Positions 22,152 to 31,790 of a DNA stretch of 64,000 nucleotides are shown here, in pieces. The notes below the pieces were generated by a model that did not search any database, was not told the DNA's origin, and saw nothing but the letters and a program-made list of their open reading frames with translations. Origin of the DNA: Xenopus tropicalis (lineage: Eukaryota; Chordata; Amphibia; Anura; Pipidae); contig NC_030677.2 in the NCBI RefSeq assembly GCF_000004195.4, positions 201,612,713 through 201,676,712 of the forward strand. The letters run 5' to 3'. Within the stretch, counting starts at the first letter, position 1; the number at the start of each line of letters is the position of its first letter. A program made the translations under genes and the position numbers.

Positions 22152-22258
22152 TTGCCCAGGAGCAGTAACTCATAGCAACCAATAAGATGTCTGCTTTTAA
22201 AAGGTGACTAGTAAATCATATTCACTGATTGGTTGCTATGGGTTACTGCTCCTGGGCA
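22152..22258. mobile_element. palindromic MITE GCCCAGGAGCAGTAAC
   Basis: Inverted arms GCCCAGGAGCAGTAACTCAT...AACC and GGTTGCTATGGGTTACTGCTCCTGGGC fold the whole 107 bp into one hairpin. A single arm of the same family lies at 612-641. It abuts the 39-bp-array MITE copy 2. Confidence 0.75.
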
Positions 22259-22262
22259 CACC

Positions 22263-22728
22263 TAGGGGCTGATTTACTAATCTACGAATCCGAATGAGAA
22301 AAATTTGGATTGGTACACGAACATTTTGCGACTTTTTCGTATTTTTTGCGATTTTTCCGTAAATTGTCGTGACTTTTTCGTAACCGTTACGACTTGCGCG
22401 AATTGTCGCGACTTTTTCATAGCCATTACAAATTTCGTGAATTGTCGCAACTTTTTCATTGCCATTATGACTTTCGTGAATTGTCGCGACTTTTTCATTG
22501 CCATTATGACTTTTGTGAATTGTCGCGACTTTTTCATTGCCATTATGACTTTCGTGAATTGTCACGACTTTTTCATTGCCACTGCGACTTTCGCGAATTA
22601 TCGCAACTTTCGTATTGAGAGCTCAAAAAAATCACGACAATTCGCGAAAAAGTCGCAAAGTACCGATCATTACGAGAAAAACGCATTCAGACACTTTCCG
22701 GATGTTCGTGGATTAGTAAATGTGCCCC
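22263..22728. mobile_element. MITE carrying 39-bp repeats (copy 2)
   Basis: Same ends as 4508-5330 (AGGGGCTGATTTACTAATC / GATTAGTAAATGTGCCCC) but only about 5-6 internal 39-bp units, here with TTTTTCATTGCCATTATGAC instead of CATAGCCATTACGAC. Frames of 74-180 residues on both strands are products of the array. Confidence 0.85.
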
Positions 22729-24122
22729 TTAGTGTCTTTTATTACATAACCCCATATACTATGGCCACAAGTAACTGGACACCCACATGCCCAACATCTC
22801 ATTGCTGCTATAACAGCCTCTACCCTTCCAGGGAAGGTTCCCACTAGATGCTGTAACATTACATAATGTACATAGACATTAGGTTGGCCACTGTTGTTGG
22901 GGGTGACATCTTGTCTGCAGCCAGTTCATCCACATGGGTTCTGTTGGATTGAGGTCTGGGATCTATAGAGATCAGTCAAGTTCTTCCCCAGCAAACCCAT
23001 TCTGTGTGGTCCTTGCTATGTACATTATTGTGTAGAAAGTATGGAATTATTAAATACATCATTGTATGCTGTAGCATTAAGGTTTGCTTCTACCAGAACC
23101 AAGAACCCTAGCCCAAACCATGAATAACAGCCCCGGACCAATATAATTCCTTCCCTAAATCTTAAAGTGAAATAGCACATTAAAGAATGCAGTGTTCCCC
23201 TGTAATCGCCCAAACCCAATTCTTGTGCAGACATTGCTTCCAGAGACTGGGGGCACTCGAAGGACCCTTTCCTTGAGTTTGTGTGGCACTATAATTGCTC
23301 TTAGATGTTTCCACTTGTAATTTCATGGGGCAGCTCTAGCTGGGTAGCCATCTGACATACTGATTTGTTGGAAAGGCGACATCCTATGAGGGTGCCCCAG
23401 TAAGACCCAATCCCATTCTACTGCTTATTGGCTTATATAACCAATTCCGCTGATTGGAAGGGTTCCCAAAACTTCCAGTTTGGAACAGAGAACCTGGGCA
23501 GGGTTTGCAGCAGGTCTGGGCATAACTGTGTATAGTTGAGGTATATCCTGTATCAGGATCAGCTTAGAGTTACGCCACAAAGGCTACTTGCATGGGTGTA
23601 AGTGAAATACAATATATGCAACCCAAATTATTACCTGCTGGGACCCGCAACAGCATGAACTAAGAAGTCATTTCATCCATGGTCGGGTTGAGGGCAGCAA
23701 GGGAGGTTAGAGAGGCTTATTGTGTCAGTAAAGAGTACCCGATGCAACCCCTTCCTTCGATCCTTACACCCCACCCTTAATCATTCCCACCCCATACAGT
23801 GAGAAGGGAGGGAAAGTGATGCAGATCAGGGGTGATGTGGAGTGGGGAGGGTTTTAGCAGCCATGCAATCTGCAATATGAGCGGAAATCTCATCGCCAAG
23901 GGGTGGGCAAATAACTGAGGTATGTACCCAGCCCCCCCATCTGTTGCACCCTAGGCATATGCCTCTTCTTCCTACCCCTAATTCCGACCCTGAGCCCACC
24001 TACAGAGCCTGCGCCCTTCCCCTGTACTTGGTCTATGAACGCAGAGTAGCGCAGTGTAGTTGGCAACAGCCATGTCTCTCGGCATCAAAATGTAGGACCC
24101 CCAGCTGTGTTGGCCCCCACTA

Positions 24123-24269
24123 TAGGGTTGCTGATGTGATGACATCAGAGGGTTCCCAGGACGCAAATTCAAGGATTTCTGCCCGGTTTCCCTTAATGTT
24201 GAAAACCGCTTTTCAGCCCCTTGAAAAACTGAGCTCTCTAGGTCAAAGCTGGACAGGTGGTAACCCTAC
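24123..24269. mobile_element. hAT-like MITE, TAGGGTTGC...GGTAACCCTA
   Basis: 147 bp bounded by TAGGGTTGCTGATG and GGTGGTAACCCTA. The ends match the element at 18519-18834, but the interior differs. No clear target duplication. Confidence 0.55.
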
Positions 24270-24284
24270 TCCCGATGGGGCTCC

Positions 24285-24455
24285 CCTACCGATATCTGGC
24301 CAAAAATCGAGTAGATGTCGATCAGACAGGCTAAATTTTCCCATCGGCTCACTGATGCGGTCTTCACTTTGACGCCTCTTTTTCCTGTCCTTGTAAGTCG
24401 ATTGTTTGGCCCTAGGGGCCAAGTGATCAAATTAACCCAATATCGCCCACCTTAT
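24285..24455. mobile_element. decayed piece of six-hairpin MITE family
   Basis: Contains CCGATATCTGGCC, CATCGGCTCACTGATGCGGTC, CGATTGTTTGGCCCTAGGGGCCAAGTGATC and ATATCGCCCACCTTA, in the family order but with long gaps and broken stems. Confidence 0.6.
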
Positions 24456-24507
24456 GTTGCTTAGAATGACATTCTGTTTCATTATGAGACAGCTGTGCGC
24501 TGTCTAT

Positions 24508-24572
24508 TCATTGGCATCAGTGGGTCAGTTCACACTAGCCCCTAGTGTGAACTGACCCACTGGTGCCAATGA
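24508..24572. repeat. 31-bp-arm hairpin with 3-base loop
   Basis: Arms 24508-24538 and 24542-24572 are complementary with one mismatch (CAGTGGGTCAGTTCACACTA in the left arm). A second small hairpin, ACTCTAGTACT...AGTACTAGAGT, follows at about 24589-24621. No terminal repeats or poly-T termination signal that would suggest an RNA gene. Confidence 0.75.
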
Positions 24573-24625
24573 AATTTAAATTTAAAAAACTCTAGTACTA
24601 AAGCCCCTACAGTACTAGAGTGGCA

Positions 24626-24998
24626 CTAAAGCTGGCCATACACGGGCAGATCTTCCCCCGATATCCCTATCTAGGGGTGGGCGATATCGGGGAGGCATGT
24701 AGGCGAATTAGATCCAAACGATCAAATTCTATACGCGGCAATGGGGCAGTCGGTTCGGGGACCGCATCAACGAGCTGAATGCGGTCCCCGATCCGACTGG
24801 ATTTTCTAACCTGCCCTATTGATATCTGCCCAATTTCAGGCCAGATATCAGTCAGCCAGGCCCCTCGTTTCTGCCCCTACACGGGCCGATAAGCTGCCGA
24901 ATCAGTCCAAGGGTCAGCCCGTCGGAGGAACTACCTATAACCAATAAGGCTGGACTGATATCGCAGTCACTGATTGCTCGGCCCCATACAATTTCCCC
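24626..24998 (-). mobile_element. six-hairpin TTAA MITE, copy at 24.6 kb
   Basis: Starts CTAAAGCTGGCCATACACGGG and shows GGGGTGGGCGATATCGGGG, GGGACCGCATCAACGAG...GCGGTCCCCGATCCGAC and GGGCCGATAAGCTGCCGAAT in family order. The first hairpin is reduced, and about 35 bases (GTCGGAGGAACTACC...) have been inserted near the right end. Confidence 0.75.
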
Positions 24999-25278
24999 AT
25001 ACAAGCATCCTATACAACTGCGGTTCTCTGTAGCAGAAAAGTCCAAGTTCCAGCATAGTAATATAATAATAACAATAACAATAACTGCTTTAGACTGAAC
25101 ATAAGCCCTTTAGTTCCTGAACTACATTATTTCGAGTGACTTTTTGCTTTTACAAATAGTTTTCTCCCAGTCTCAATCTTTTTATCTGAATTCTGTACCT
25201 TAAACCCTTTACCCCTGTAGCAGCAACGCCTGAAGAACCCGGTGAGAGTTCGCAGAATCATAAGGGGATTCGTTTTAC

Positions 25279-25430
25279 CTTATTTTAAAGCGGCTGTCGC
25301 TTGCGATCACCCCTGCGAGCTTCCTCCAACCCTTGTCGCTTTTCTGATCTAACAAATCGCAGACTTTCTGTAGGACGGGTTCCTGTAGTAAATTAATATT
25401 TAGGGAGTTGAACTGGTGTAAGTCCGACAT
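25279..25430 (-). CDS. malt1: malt1 exon 1, first half of the death domain
   Basis: First coding exon of the MALT1 paracaspase, the scaffold and protease of the CARD-BCL10-MALT1 complex that drives NF-kappaB signalling in lymphocytes. It starts at the ATG at 25430-25428, which has G at -3. It encodes residues 1-50 and two bases of codon 51. Residues about 15-50 (LLQEPVLQKVCDLLDQ, then GWRKLAG around Trp35) match the N-terminal half of the MALT1 death domain, which contacts BCL10. The Ala/Pro-rich leader of about 30 residues found in mammals is missing, so this N-terminus is shorter. The exon ends ATAAG with donor GTAAAA (25278-25273) and joins exon 2 in phase 2, giving FKIS. The call rests on similarity recalled from the human protein and on perfect phase agreement across all seven exons. 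Confidence 0.93.
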
Positions 25431-25620
25431 GTCTGCCAGCAGGTATGAGAATATCTCTGCCTCTCCTTCCTGCTTCGCGTCTTTACTGCGGTTTCTCTAC
25501 TTACACTACTCACTCTCTCTGCTGCCCCCTGCTGGCCGGCAACAATGTTTCGCTTTTGATGGACGGGATGAGGCAAGTGAAAGTGAAAGTCGCACTTCCC
25601 TGTGTGTGTAGCCTCCCAAT
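25431..25620 (-). promoter_or_regulatory. malt1: malt1 5' leader and proximal promoter with CTCF-like and ISRE-like sites
   Basis: Sequence directly upstream of the malt1 start codon. At 25521-25540 the plus strand reads CTGCCCCCTGCTGGCCGG, one mismatch from the core CTCF pattern (GCCCCCTGGTGGCC). At 25579-25590 GAAAGTGAAAGT matches the interferon-stimulated response / IRF element (GAAANNGAAA). Nearby, at 25594-25600, ACTTCCC is an ETS-type GGAAGT core on the other strand. I see no TATA box. The transcription start cannot be placed from sequence alone. Such sites would suit an immune-signalling gene, but motif matches by eye are weak evidence. Confidence 0.45.
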
Positions 25621-25731
25621 CTGTGGGCCTCGGATGAAGAATGGAATAAAAAGAAGCTGCCATGCTGCATATCCTGTTCTGCCCAGGAAGTTTTATTTAT
25701 CTCTGTATTTGGGCTCATATCATGCTCAGAC

Positions 25732-26450
25732 TTAATAATAAAATGGTATGGTATGCTTTTTATTTCTAAATGACGCGCTTTACAGAGCAAATAATTCATT
25801 TACAATTTTATTCTTGGACCAACAAATGTAATATTGGTGTGTAGGGGCCATCTCAGTGCATTGTGCCTGAGTCTGAGCTTTCAGCCAGCGCTACACATTA
25901 GAACTGCTTTCAGCTAACCTATTGTTTCTCCTACTCCCATGTAACTGGAGGAGTCCCAAGCCGGACTTGGATTTCTTATTATTGAGTGCTATTCTGATAC
26001 CTACTGGGAGCTGCTATCTTGCTCCCTTCCCATTGTTCTGCTGATCGGCTGCTGGGGGTGAGGGGGGGGTATCACTCCAACTTGCAGCGCAGCAGTAAAG
26101 TGTGCCTGAGTCTGAGCTTTCAGAAGGAGCCAGCGCTACACATTAGAACTGCTTTCAGCTAACCTATTGTTTCTCCTACTCCCATGTAACTGGAGGAGTC
26201 CCAAGCCGGACTTGGATTTCTTACTATTGAGTGCAGCGCAGCAGTAAAGTGTGAGTGAAGTTTATCAGAGCACAGGTCACATGGCTGTGGCACCCTGGGA
26301 AATGAAGAATATGGCTAGCCCCATGTGAAATTTCAAAATTAAATATAAAAAAAAATCTGTGTTTTTGAAAAACAGATTTCAATGCAGAATTCTGCTGGAG
26401 AAGCAATATTAACTGAAAAAATGTGTTTTTCCATGACAGCATTCTATTAA
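25732..26450. mobile_element. TTAA element with 240-bp internal tandem units, locus 1 (about 1.6 units)
   Basis: Between TTAA at 25732-25735 and TTAA at 26447-26450. Units begin GTGCCTGAGTCTGAGCTTTC at 25863 and 26102. The second unit has lost about 115 bases exactly between two GAGTGC/GCAGCGC contexts. The right part (ATGGCTAGCCCCATGTG...CATGACAG) matches the reversed element at 40147-41023. Confidence 0.8.
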
Positions 26451-27104
26451 ACCTGGTAAAAATCATTTTAACATAAAAGGGCTGTTTGCCACCAATATAG
26501 ATACAGCTTAGTTACCATCAAGCACGTGGCACTGTTTTTATTATTACAGAGAAAAAAAAAACTTTTTTGTTTATGGTAGGTAGCCCTCCTGAGCTTTCTG
26601 GGTATCAGGTTTAAAAGATAAAAGATCCCATACCTGTACCTGAGCTTTCCTTTAGTTTTTATCTAAAAAAAACATCCTTATTTATTATCATTATTGGCCA
26701 AGGGAATTTACTATACTGGGAGGAACGTCACTGGGACACGCCCGCCTCTGGCAGCCGCTAAATGACTTGCAGAAACAAAAATCCCAGCATGAAAATTACA
26801 GGGAAATCCCTGCTGATAAATGGAATCTGCCACTTTGTGCTGGGCAGTTTGGTGACATTCCCAGCAATTATATATTATCACTTGTATATACACCGGATAT
26901 AGACTACACATATTGTATGGCTAATAACTAATCTATACAGGTTGCGCCCGTTACTGCTGTGGTAAAACCTATTGTTATCAGGGCAGGGGTATAATACTGT
27001 GTATGTGGCCAAGAACGAAATGGTTGTTAGTAACCCTAGGCAGTAGCCACACCTCAAATTTTATGTAGGTCTGCTATAAAAATGGTGAGATAACATATGA
27101 AAGA

Positions 27105-28690
27105 AAGTAGCAGTGAAGATAATAGCCTCTGGGAAGGGACTGGGGCTGTGGGATAGCAGGTATAGTAGGGAGAGATGGTGCCTATAGTAGCAGTGGGGGG
27201 ATAATAGCCTCTGGGAAGGGACTGTGGCTGTGGGATAGCAGGTATAGTAGGGAGAGATGGTGCCTATAGTAGCAGTGGGGATAATAGCCTCTGGGAAGGG
27301 ACTGGGGCTGTGGGATAGCAGGTATAGTAGGGAGAGATGGTGCCTATAGTAGCAGTGGGATAATAGCCTCTGGGAAGGGACTGGGGCTGTGGGATAGCAG
27401 GTATAGTAGGGAGAGATGGTGCCTATAGTAGCAGTGGGGGGATAATAGCCTCTGGGAAGGGACTGGGGCTGTGGGATAGCAGGTATAGTAGGGAGAGATG
27501 GTGCCTATAGTAGCAGTGGGGGGATAATAGCCTCTGGGAAGGGACTGGGGCTGTGGGATAGCAGGTATAGTAGGGAGAGATGGTGCCTATAGTAGCAGTG
27601 GGGGATAATAGCCTCTGGGAAGGGACTGGGGCTGTGGGATAGCAGGTATAGTAGGGAGAGATGGTGCCTATAGTAGCAGTGGGGGGATAATAGCCTCTGG
27701 GAAGGGACTGGGGCTGTGGGATAGCAGGTATAGTAGGGAGAGATGGTGCCTATAGTAGCAGTGGGGGGATAATAGCCTCTGGGAAGGGACTGGGGCTGTG
27801 GGATAGCAGGTATAGTAGGGAGAGATGGTGCCTATAGTAGCAGTGGGGGGATAATAGCCTCTGGGAAGGGACTGGGGCTGTGGGATAGCAGGTATAGTAG
27901 GGAGAGATGGTGGCTATAGTAGCAGTGGGGGGATAATAGCCTCTGGGAAGGGACTGGGGCTGTGGGATAGCAGGTATAGTAGGGAGAGATGGTGCCTATA
28001 GTAGCAGTGGGGGGATAATAGCCTCTGGGAAGGGACTGGGGCTGTGGGATAGCAGGTATAGTAGGGAGAGATGGTGCCTATAGTAGCAGTGGGGGATAAT
28101 AGCCTCTGGGAAGGGACTGGGGCTGTGGGATAGCAGGTATAGTAGGGAGAGATGGTGCCTATAGTAGCAGTGGGGGGATAATAGCCTCTGGGAAGGGACT
28201 GGGGCTGTGGGATAGCAGGTATAGTAGGGAGAGATGGTGCCTATAGTAGCAGTGGGGGGATAATAGCCTCTGGGAAGGGACTGGGGCTGTGGGATAGCAG
28301 GTATAGTAGGGAGAGATGGTGCCTATAGTAGCAGTGGGGGGATAATAGCCTCTGGGAAGGGACTGGGGCTGTGGGATAGCAGGTATAGTAGGAGAGATGG
28401 TGCCTATAGTAGCAGTGGGGGATAATAGCCTCTGGGAAGGGACTGGGGCTGTGGGATAGCAGGTATAGTAGGGAGAGATGGTGCCTATAGTAGCAGTGGG
28501 GGGATAATAGCCTCTGGGAAGGGACTGGGGCTGTGGGATAGCAGGTATAGTAGGGAGAGATGGTGCCTATAGTAGCAGTGGGATAATAGCCTCTGGGAAG
28601 GGACTGGGGCTGTGGGATAGCAGGTATAGTAGGGAGAGATGGTGCCTATAGTAGCAGTGGGATAATAGCCTCTGGGAAGGGACTATGTCC
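27105..28690. repeat. 82-bp G-rich minisatellite, about 19 units
   Basis: Head-to-tail units of about 82 bp (GATAATAGCCTCTGGGAAGG, GACTGGGGCTGTGGGATAGC, AGGTATAGTAGGGAGAGATG, GTGCCTATAGTAGCAGTGG). Units are almost identical; differences are the final G-run (3 to 7) and rare substitutions. Each unit carries four G-runs within about 20 bases (TGGGAAGGGACTGGGGCTGTGGG), a quadruplex pattern. Not flanked by inverted repeats. Confidence 0.95.
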
Positions 28691-28882
28691 CAGTTTGCAG
28701 CTGGGAGGGGAAACCATTTCCTGATGTAAAAGTAAGCCCCTTGCAGTTCCATAACTGACCAGTTTCTTCTTGGATCCAATCTGAACAGGAAGGTGGAGGA
28801 AGTTAGAGCCTGGTTGGAGGTAGGCCCAGCAGGGGAAGTTAGTTGTGAGGATATCCTGTAGGAGCGAGAGGTAGGTTCAGCC

Positions 28883-29385
28883 TGATCCGGGCCTAGGGCG
28901 GCACAAATTTGGGGGCGGCATGCCACCCCGCCGCACCACAATCTTAAGCTTTTTCACCCATACGGAGCAGTGGGGACCTCTCCCCAGGGCTGGAACTAGG
29001 GGTAGGCAGAAGAGGCAGCTGCCTAGGGCGCAACGATTGGGGGGCGCTAGGCAGGAGTCTCTCCTGCCTACCCCTAGTGTTACTTTGTCATTGCCTCCGC
29101 CGCTTGTCATTAGCGGTGGAGGCAATGACCGATCTAATTGCACCGCCCCCCCCTGCACCGCCACCTGTGCTTTGGCGCGCATGCGCCGTTCAGGGGGGTG
29201 GGGAGGTGGGCGGAGTTGGCCAACCGGGTTGCCTAGGGCGCCCGGTAGGCTTGGCCCGCCCCTGCCTCTCCCCCACTGCTACGTATGCGAATGTTTACAC
29301 CCCACGCATGCACGTTGGGGGGGTGGGTGCAGATCTCACAGTCTTGGGGCGGCGGGATTACAAATCCGGCCCTGGGCAGAACACA
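28883..29385. mobile_element. nested GC-rich hAT-like elements
   Basis: Outer edges TCCGGGCCTAGGGCGGC and AATCCGGCCCTGGGCAG enclose an inner element with edges CAGGGCTGGAACTAGGGGTA and GGCCCGCCCCTG. The inner interior has a hairpin ATTGCCTCCGCCGCTTGTCA/TTAGCGGTGGAGGCAAT (29090-29130). High GC keeps frames of up to 191 residues open; these are not genes. Confidence 0.65.
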
Positions 29386-29730
29386 TACAGGCCCCGGCCC
29401 TGGCTGGTATTTTGGACTTTTCTCCATGCCCTGCATGGCATAGGCAGTGCACCCAGAGACACCAGGATGGCACAGCTGCCTGTACCCCTCTGTAGCTGGT
29501 AGTAAGGCAGCGGCTGGGGTGTGTGTTATTTAATGTGTAAAACACACAAACAGACCCAAGAACAGCTGCACTGTTTATAACATCTCACCCCATTCCAAGC
29601 CAGAGCCAATGGAGTCAATTATTAATCTCTTTGCAGTTTTTGACTTCCACAACTTTATTACATTACTCCAGACTTCAGACGCTCATTCTTTGCAGCCCTA
29701 TTGTACCCAACACACACACATATATATATA

Positions 29731-31280
29731 CAGTGGAGGAAATAATTATTTGACCCCTGGTAGGTTTATTTTAACAGTGGCAGATAGCACATCAAAAGGA
29801 AAATCGAAAAAATAACTTTAAATAAAAGATAGCAACTGATTTGCATTTCATTGAGTGAAATAAGTTTTTGAACCCTCTAACAAAAAAAGACTTAATACTT
29901 AGTGGAAAAACCCTTGTTTGCAAGCACAGAGGTCAAACGTTTCTTGTAATTGATGAGCAAGTTTGCGCACATTTTAGGAGGAATGTTGGTCCCACTCCTC
30001 TTTGCAGATCATCTCTAAATCCCTAAGGTTTCGAGGCTGTCTCTGTGCAACTCTGAGCTTGAGCTCCCTCCATAGGTTTTCTATTGGATTAAGGTCCGGA
30101 GACTGACTAGGCCACTCCATGACCTTAATGTGCTTCTTCTTGAGCCACTCCTTTGTTGCCTTTGCTGTATGTTTTGGGTCATTGTCGTGCTGGAACACCC
30201 ATCCACGACCCATTTTCAGTTTCCTGGCAGAGGGAAGGAGGTTGTTGTTCAGGATTTCACGATACATGGCTCCGTCCATTTTCCCGTTAATGCGAATAAG
30301 TTGTCCTGTGCCCTTAGCAGAAAAACACCCCCAAAGCAAAATGTTTCCACCCCCATGCTTGACGGTGGGGACGGTGTTTTGGGGGTCATAGGCAGCATTT
30401 TTCTTCCTCCAAACACAGCGAGTTGAGTTAATGCCAAAGAGCTCTATTTTGGTCTCATCAGACCACAGCACCTTCTCCCAGTCACTCACAGAATCATTCA
30501 GGTGTTCATTGGCAAACTTCAGACGGGCCTGCACATGTGCCTTCTTGAGCAGGGGGACCTTGCGAGCCCTGCAGGATTTTAATCCATTGCGGTGTAATGT
30601 GTTTCCAATGGTTTTCTTGGTGACTGTGGTCCCTGCTAATTTGAGGTCATTAACTAACTCCTCCCGTGTAGTTCTAGGATGCTTTTTCACCTTTCTCAGA
30701 ATCATTGACACCCCACGAGGTGAGATCTTGCGTGGAGCCCCAGAGCGAGGTCGATTGATGGTCATTTTGTGCTCCTTCCATTTTCGAACAATCGCACCAA
30801 CAGTTGTCACCTTCTCTCCCAGCTTCTTGCTAATGGTTTTGTAGCCCATTCCAGCCTTGTGCAGGTCTACAATTTTGTCTCTGACATCCTTGGACAGCTC
30901 TTTGGTCTTTCCCATGTTGGAGAGTTTGGAGTCTGCTTGATTGATTGATTCTGTGGACAGGTGTCTTTTATACAGGTGACTAGTTAAGACAGGTGTCCTT
31001 AATGAGGTTGACTAATTGAGTAGAAGTGTCTAACCACTCTGTGGGAGCCAGAACTCTTAATGGTTGGTAGGGGTTCAAAAACTTATTTCACTCAATGAAA
31101 TGCAAATCAGTTGCTATCTTTTATTTAAAGTTATTTTTTCGATTTTCCTTTTGATGTGCTATCTGCCACTGTTAAAATAAACCTACCATTGAAATGATAC
31201 TGTTCTGAGACTTTTCATTTCTTTGTCATTGGACAAACTTACAAAATCAGTGAGGGGTCAAATAATTATTTCCTCCACTG
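29731..31280 (-). mobile_element. Tc1/mariner element with asymmetric long inverted repeats
   Basis: 1550 bp flanked by TA. The outermost 28 bp of each end are perfectly inverted (CAGTGGAGGAAATAATTATT, then TGACCCCT). A further ~116-bp arm (left from 29762, right up to 31188) is also perfectly inverted, ending at GGTTCAAAAACTTATTTC. Between these two parts the right repeat has about 65 bp (31189-31252) that the left lacks. The transposase gene is inside on the minus strand. Confidence 0.95.
29974..30915 (-). pseudogene. Tc1-type DD34E transposase, frameshifted near the C-terminus
   Basis: 313 codons from ATG ([10 protein letters not shown]) to a premature TAA. Residues 1-110 form the paired-like helix-turn-helix DNA-binding region, with a GRPR-like hook ([10 protein letters not shown], 54-63). 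The catalytic triad is D153 ([10 protein letters not shown]), D244 (QHDNDPKHT) and E279 (DLNPIENLW), with 34 residues between the last two, as in Tc1. The usual C-terminus ([15 protein letters not shown] type) is present in the next frame right after the stop, so one indel near codon 308 has cut about 27 residues. Family length is about 340. It probably no longer makes an active enzyme. Five or more opposite-strand frames over it are shadows. Confidence 0.93.
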
Positions 31281-31317
31281 TATATATATATGTATATATA
31301 TATATATATATATATAC
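31280..31317. repeat. TA microsatellite next to the Tc1 element
   Basis: (TA)n with one G interruption directly after the right end of the transposon. The left end also abuts (CA)n(TA)n at 29709-29730, so the element inserted within a CA/TA microsatellite. Confidence 0.9.
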
Positions 31318-31790
31318 AACCTTCCTCCCCCCCCTGCCACCCAAAAATAAAACAAATTCCTGAGATATTTGAGTATTTCTGGAGACTTTTTATTAACTAT
31401 ACTTATGACAATGTGAATGGCTGTGGGAAGGCTCCGGTATAAGTTATTGATTGACAGACGACACTACACTGGGGTTTTATTGCTGAGTTCCATGCTCTCC
31501 CTTTCTCTATAAATTCCAATGGCTTTGTATGTGGGACTTTGTGAAAAGCAATAAAAATGAGAATATCTGATGAAAAGAAGCAAAGTGTTTCCAGTCTATG
31601 TCATTATGGCAGAGATAGGGGCCCTGGGCCCAACAGATGTTCAGTTTGTTGGATGTGACAGCCCTTGGGGTATTGATCTCAATAGCAGGAATTACCCATA
31701 TGCCACCTGTTTCTCAGTATTTTGATATTTCAGCATTTAAATATCATTTTGTCCCATAAACTGATTAATCATGTATCTAACCAGTCTCTA

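Larger units (their letters stand above)
17680..25278 (-). other. malt1: malt1 intron 1, largest intron
   Basis: Holds at least eight repeat features listed separately. Stretches 18850-19380, 20100-22140 and 22730-24110 show no gene; 20158-20212 is a TTATA-type microsatellite and 21246-21262 a GAT microsatellite. The frames here (up to 180 residues) either lie in the 39-bp array or lack any motif. Confidence 0.6.

Noticed and set aside
24508..24572. miRNA gene
   Set aside because: The hairpin has a 3-base loop and an almost perfect stem, unlike typical miRNA precursors; kept only as a hairpin.
27105..28690. CRISPR-like array
   Set aside because: Units are contiguous 82-bp repeats without variable spacers, in a vertebrate genome; it is a minisatellite.
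28920..29502. Two overlapping plus-strand frames of 191 and 141 residues
   Set aside because: They lie in GC-rich nested hAT-like repeats; high GC lowers stop frequency, and no domain is visible.
30119..30844. Plus-strand frames of 90-137 residues
   Set aside because: Antisense shadows of the Tc1 transposase.
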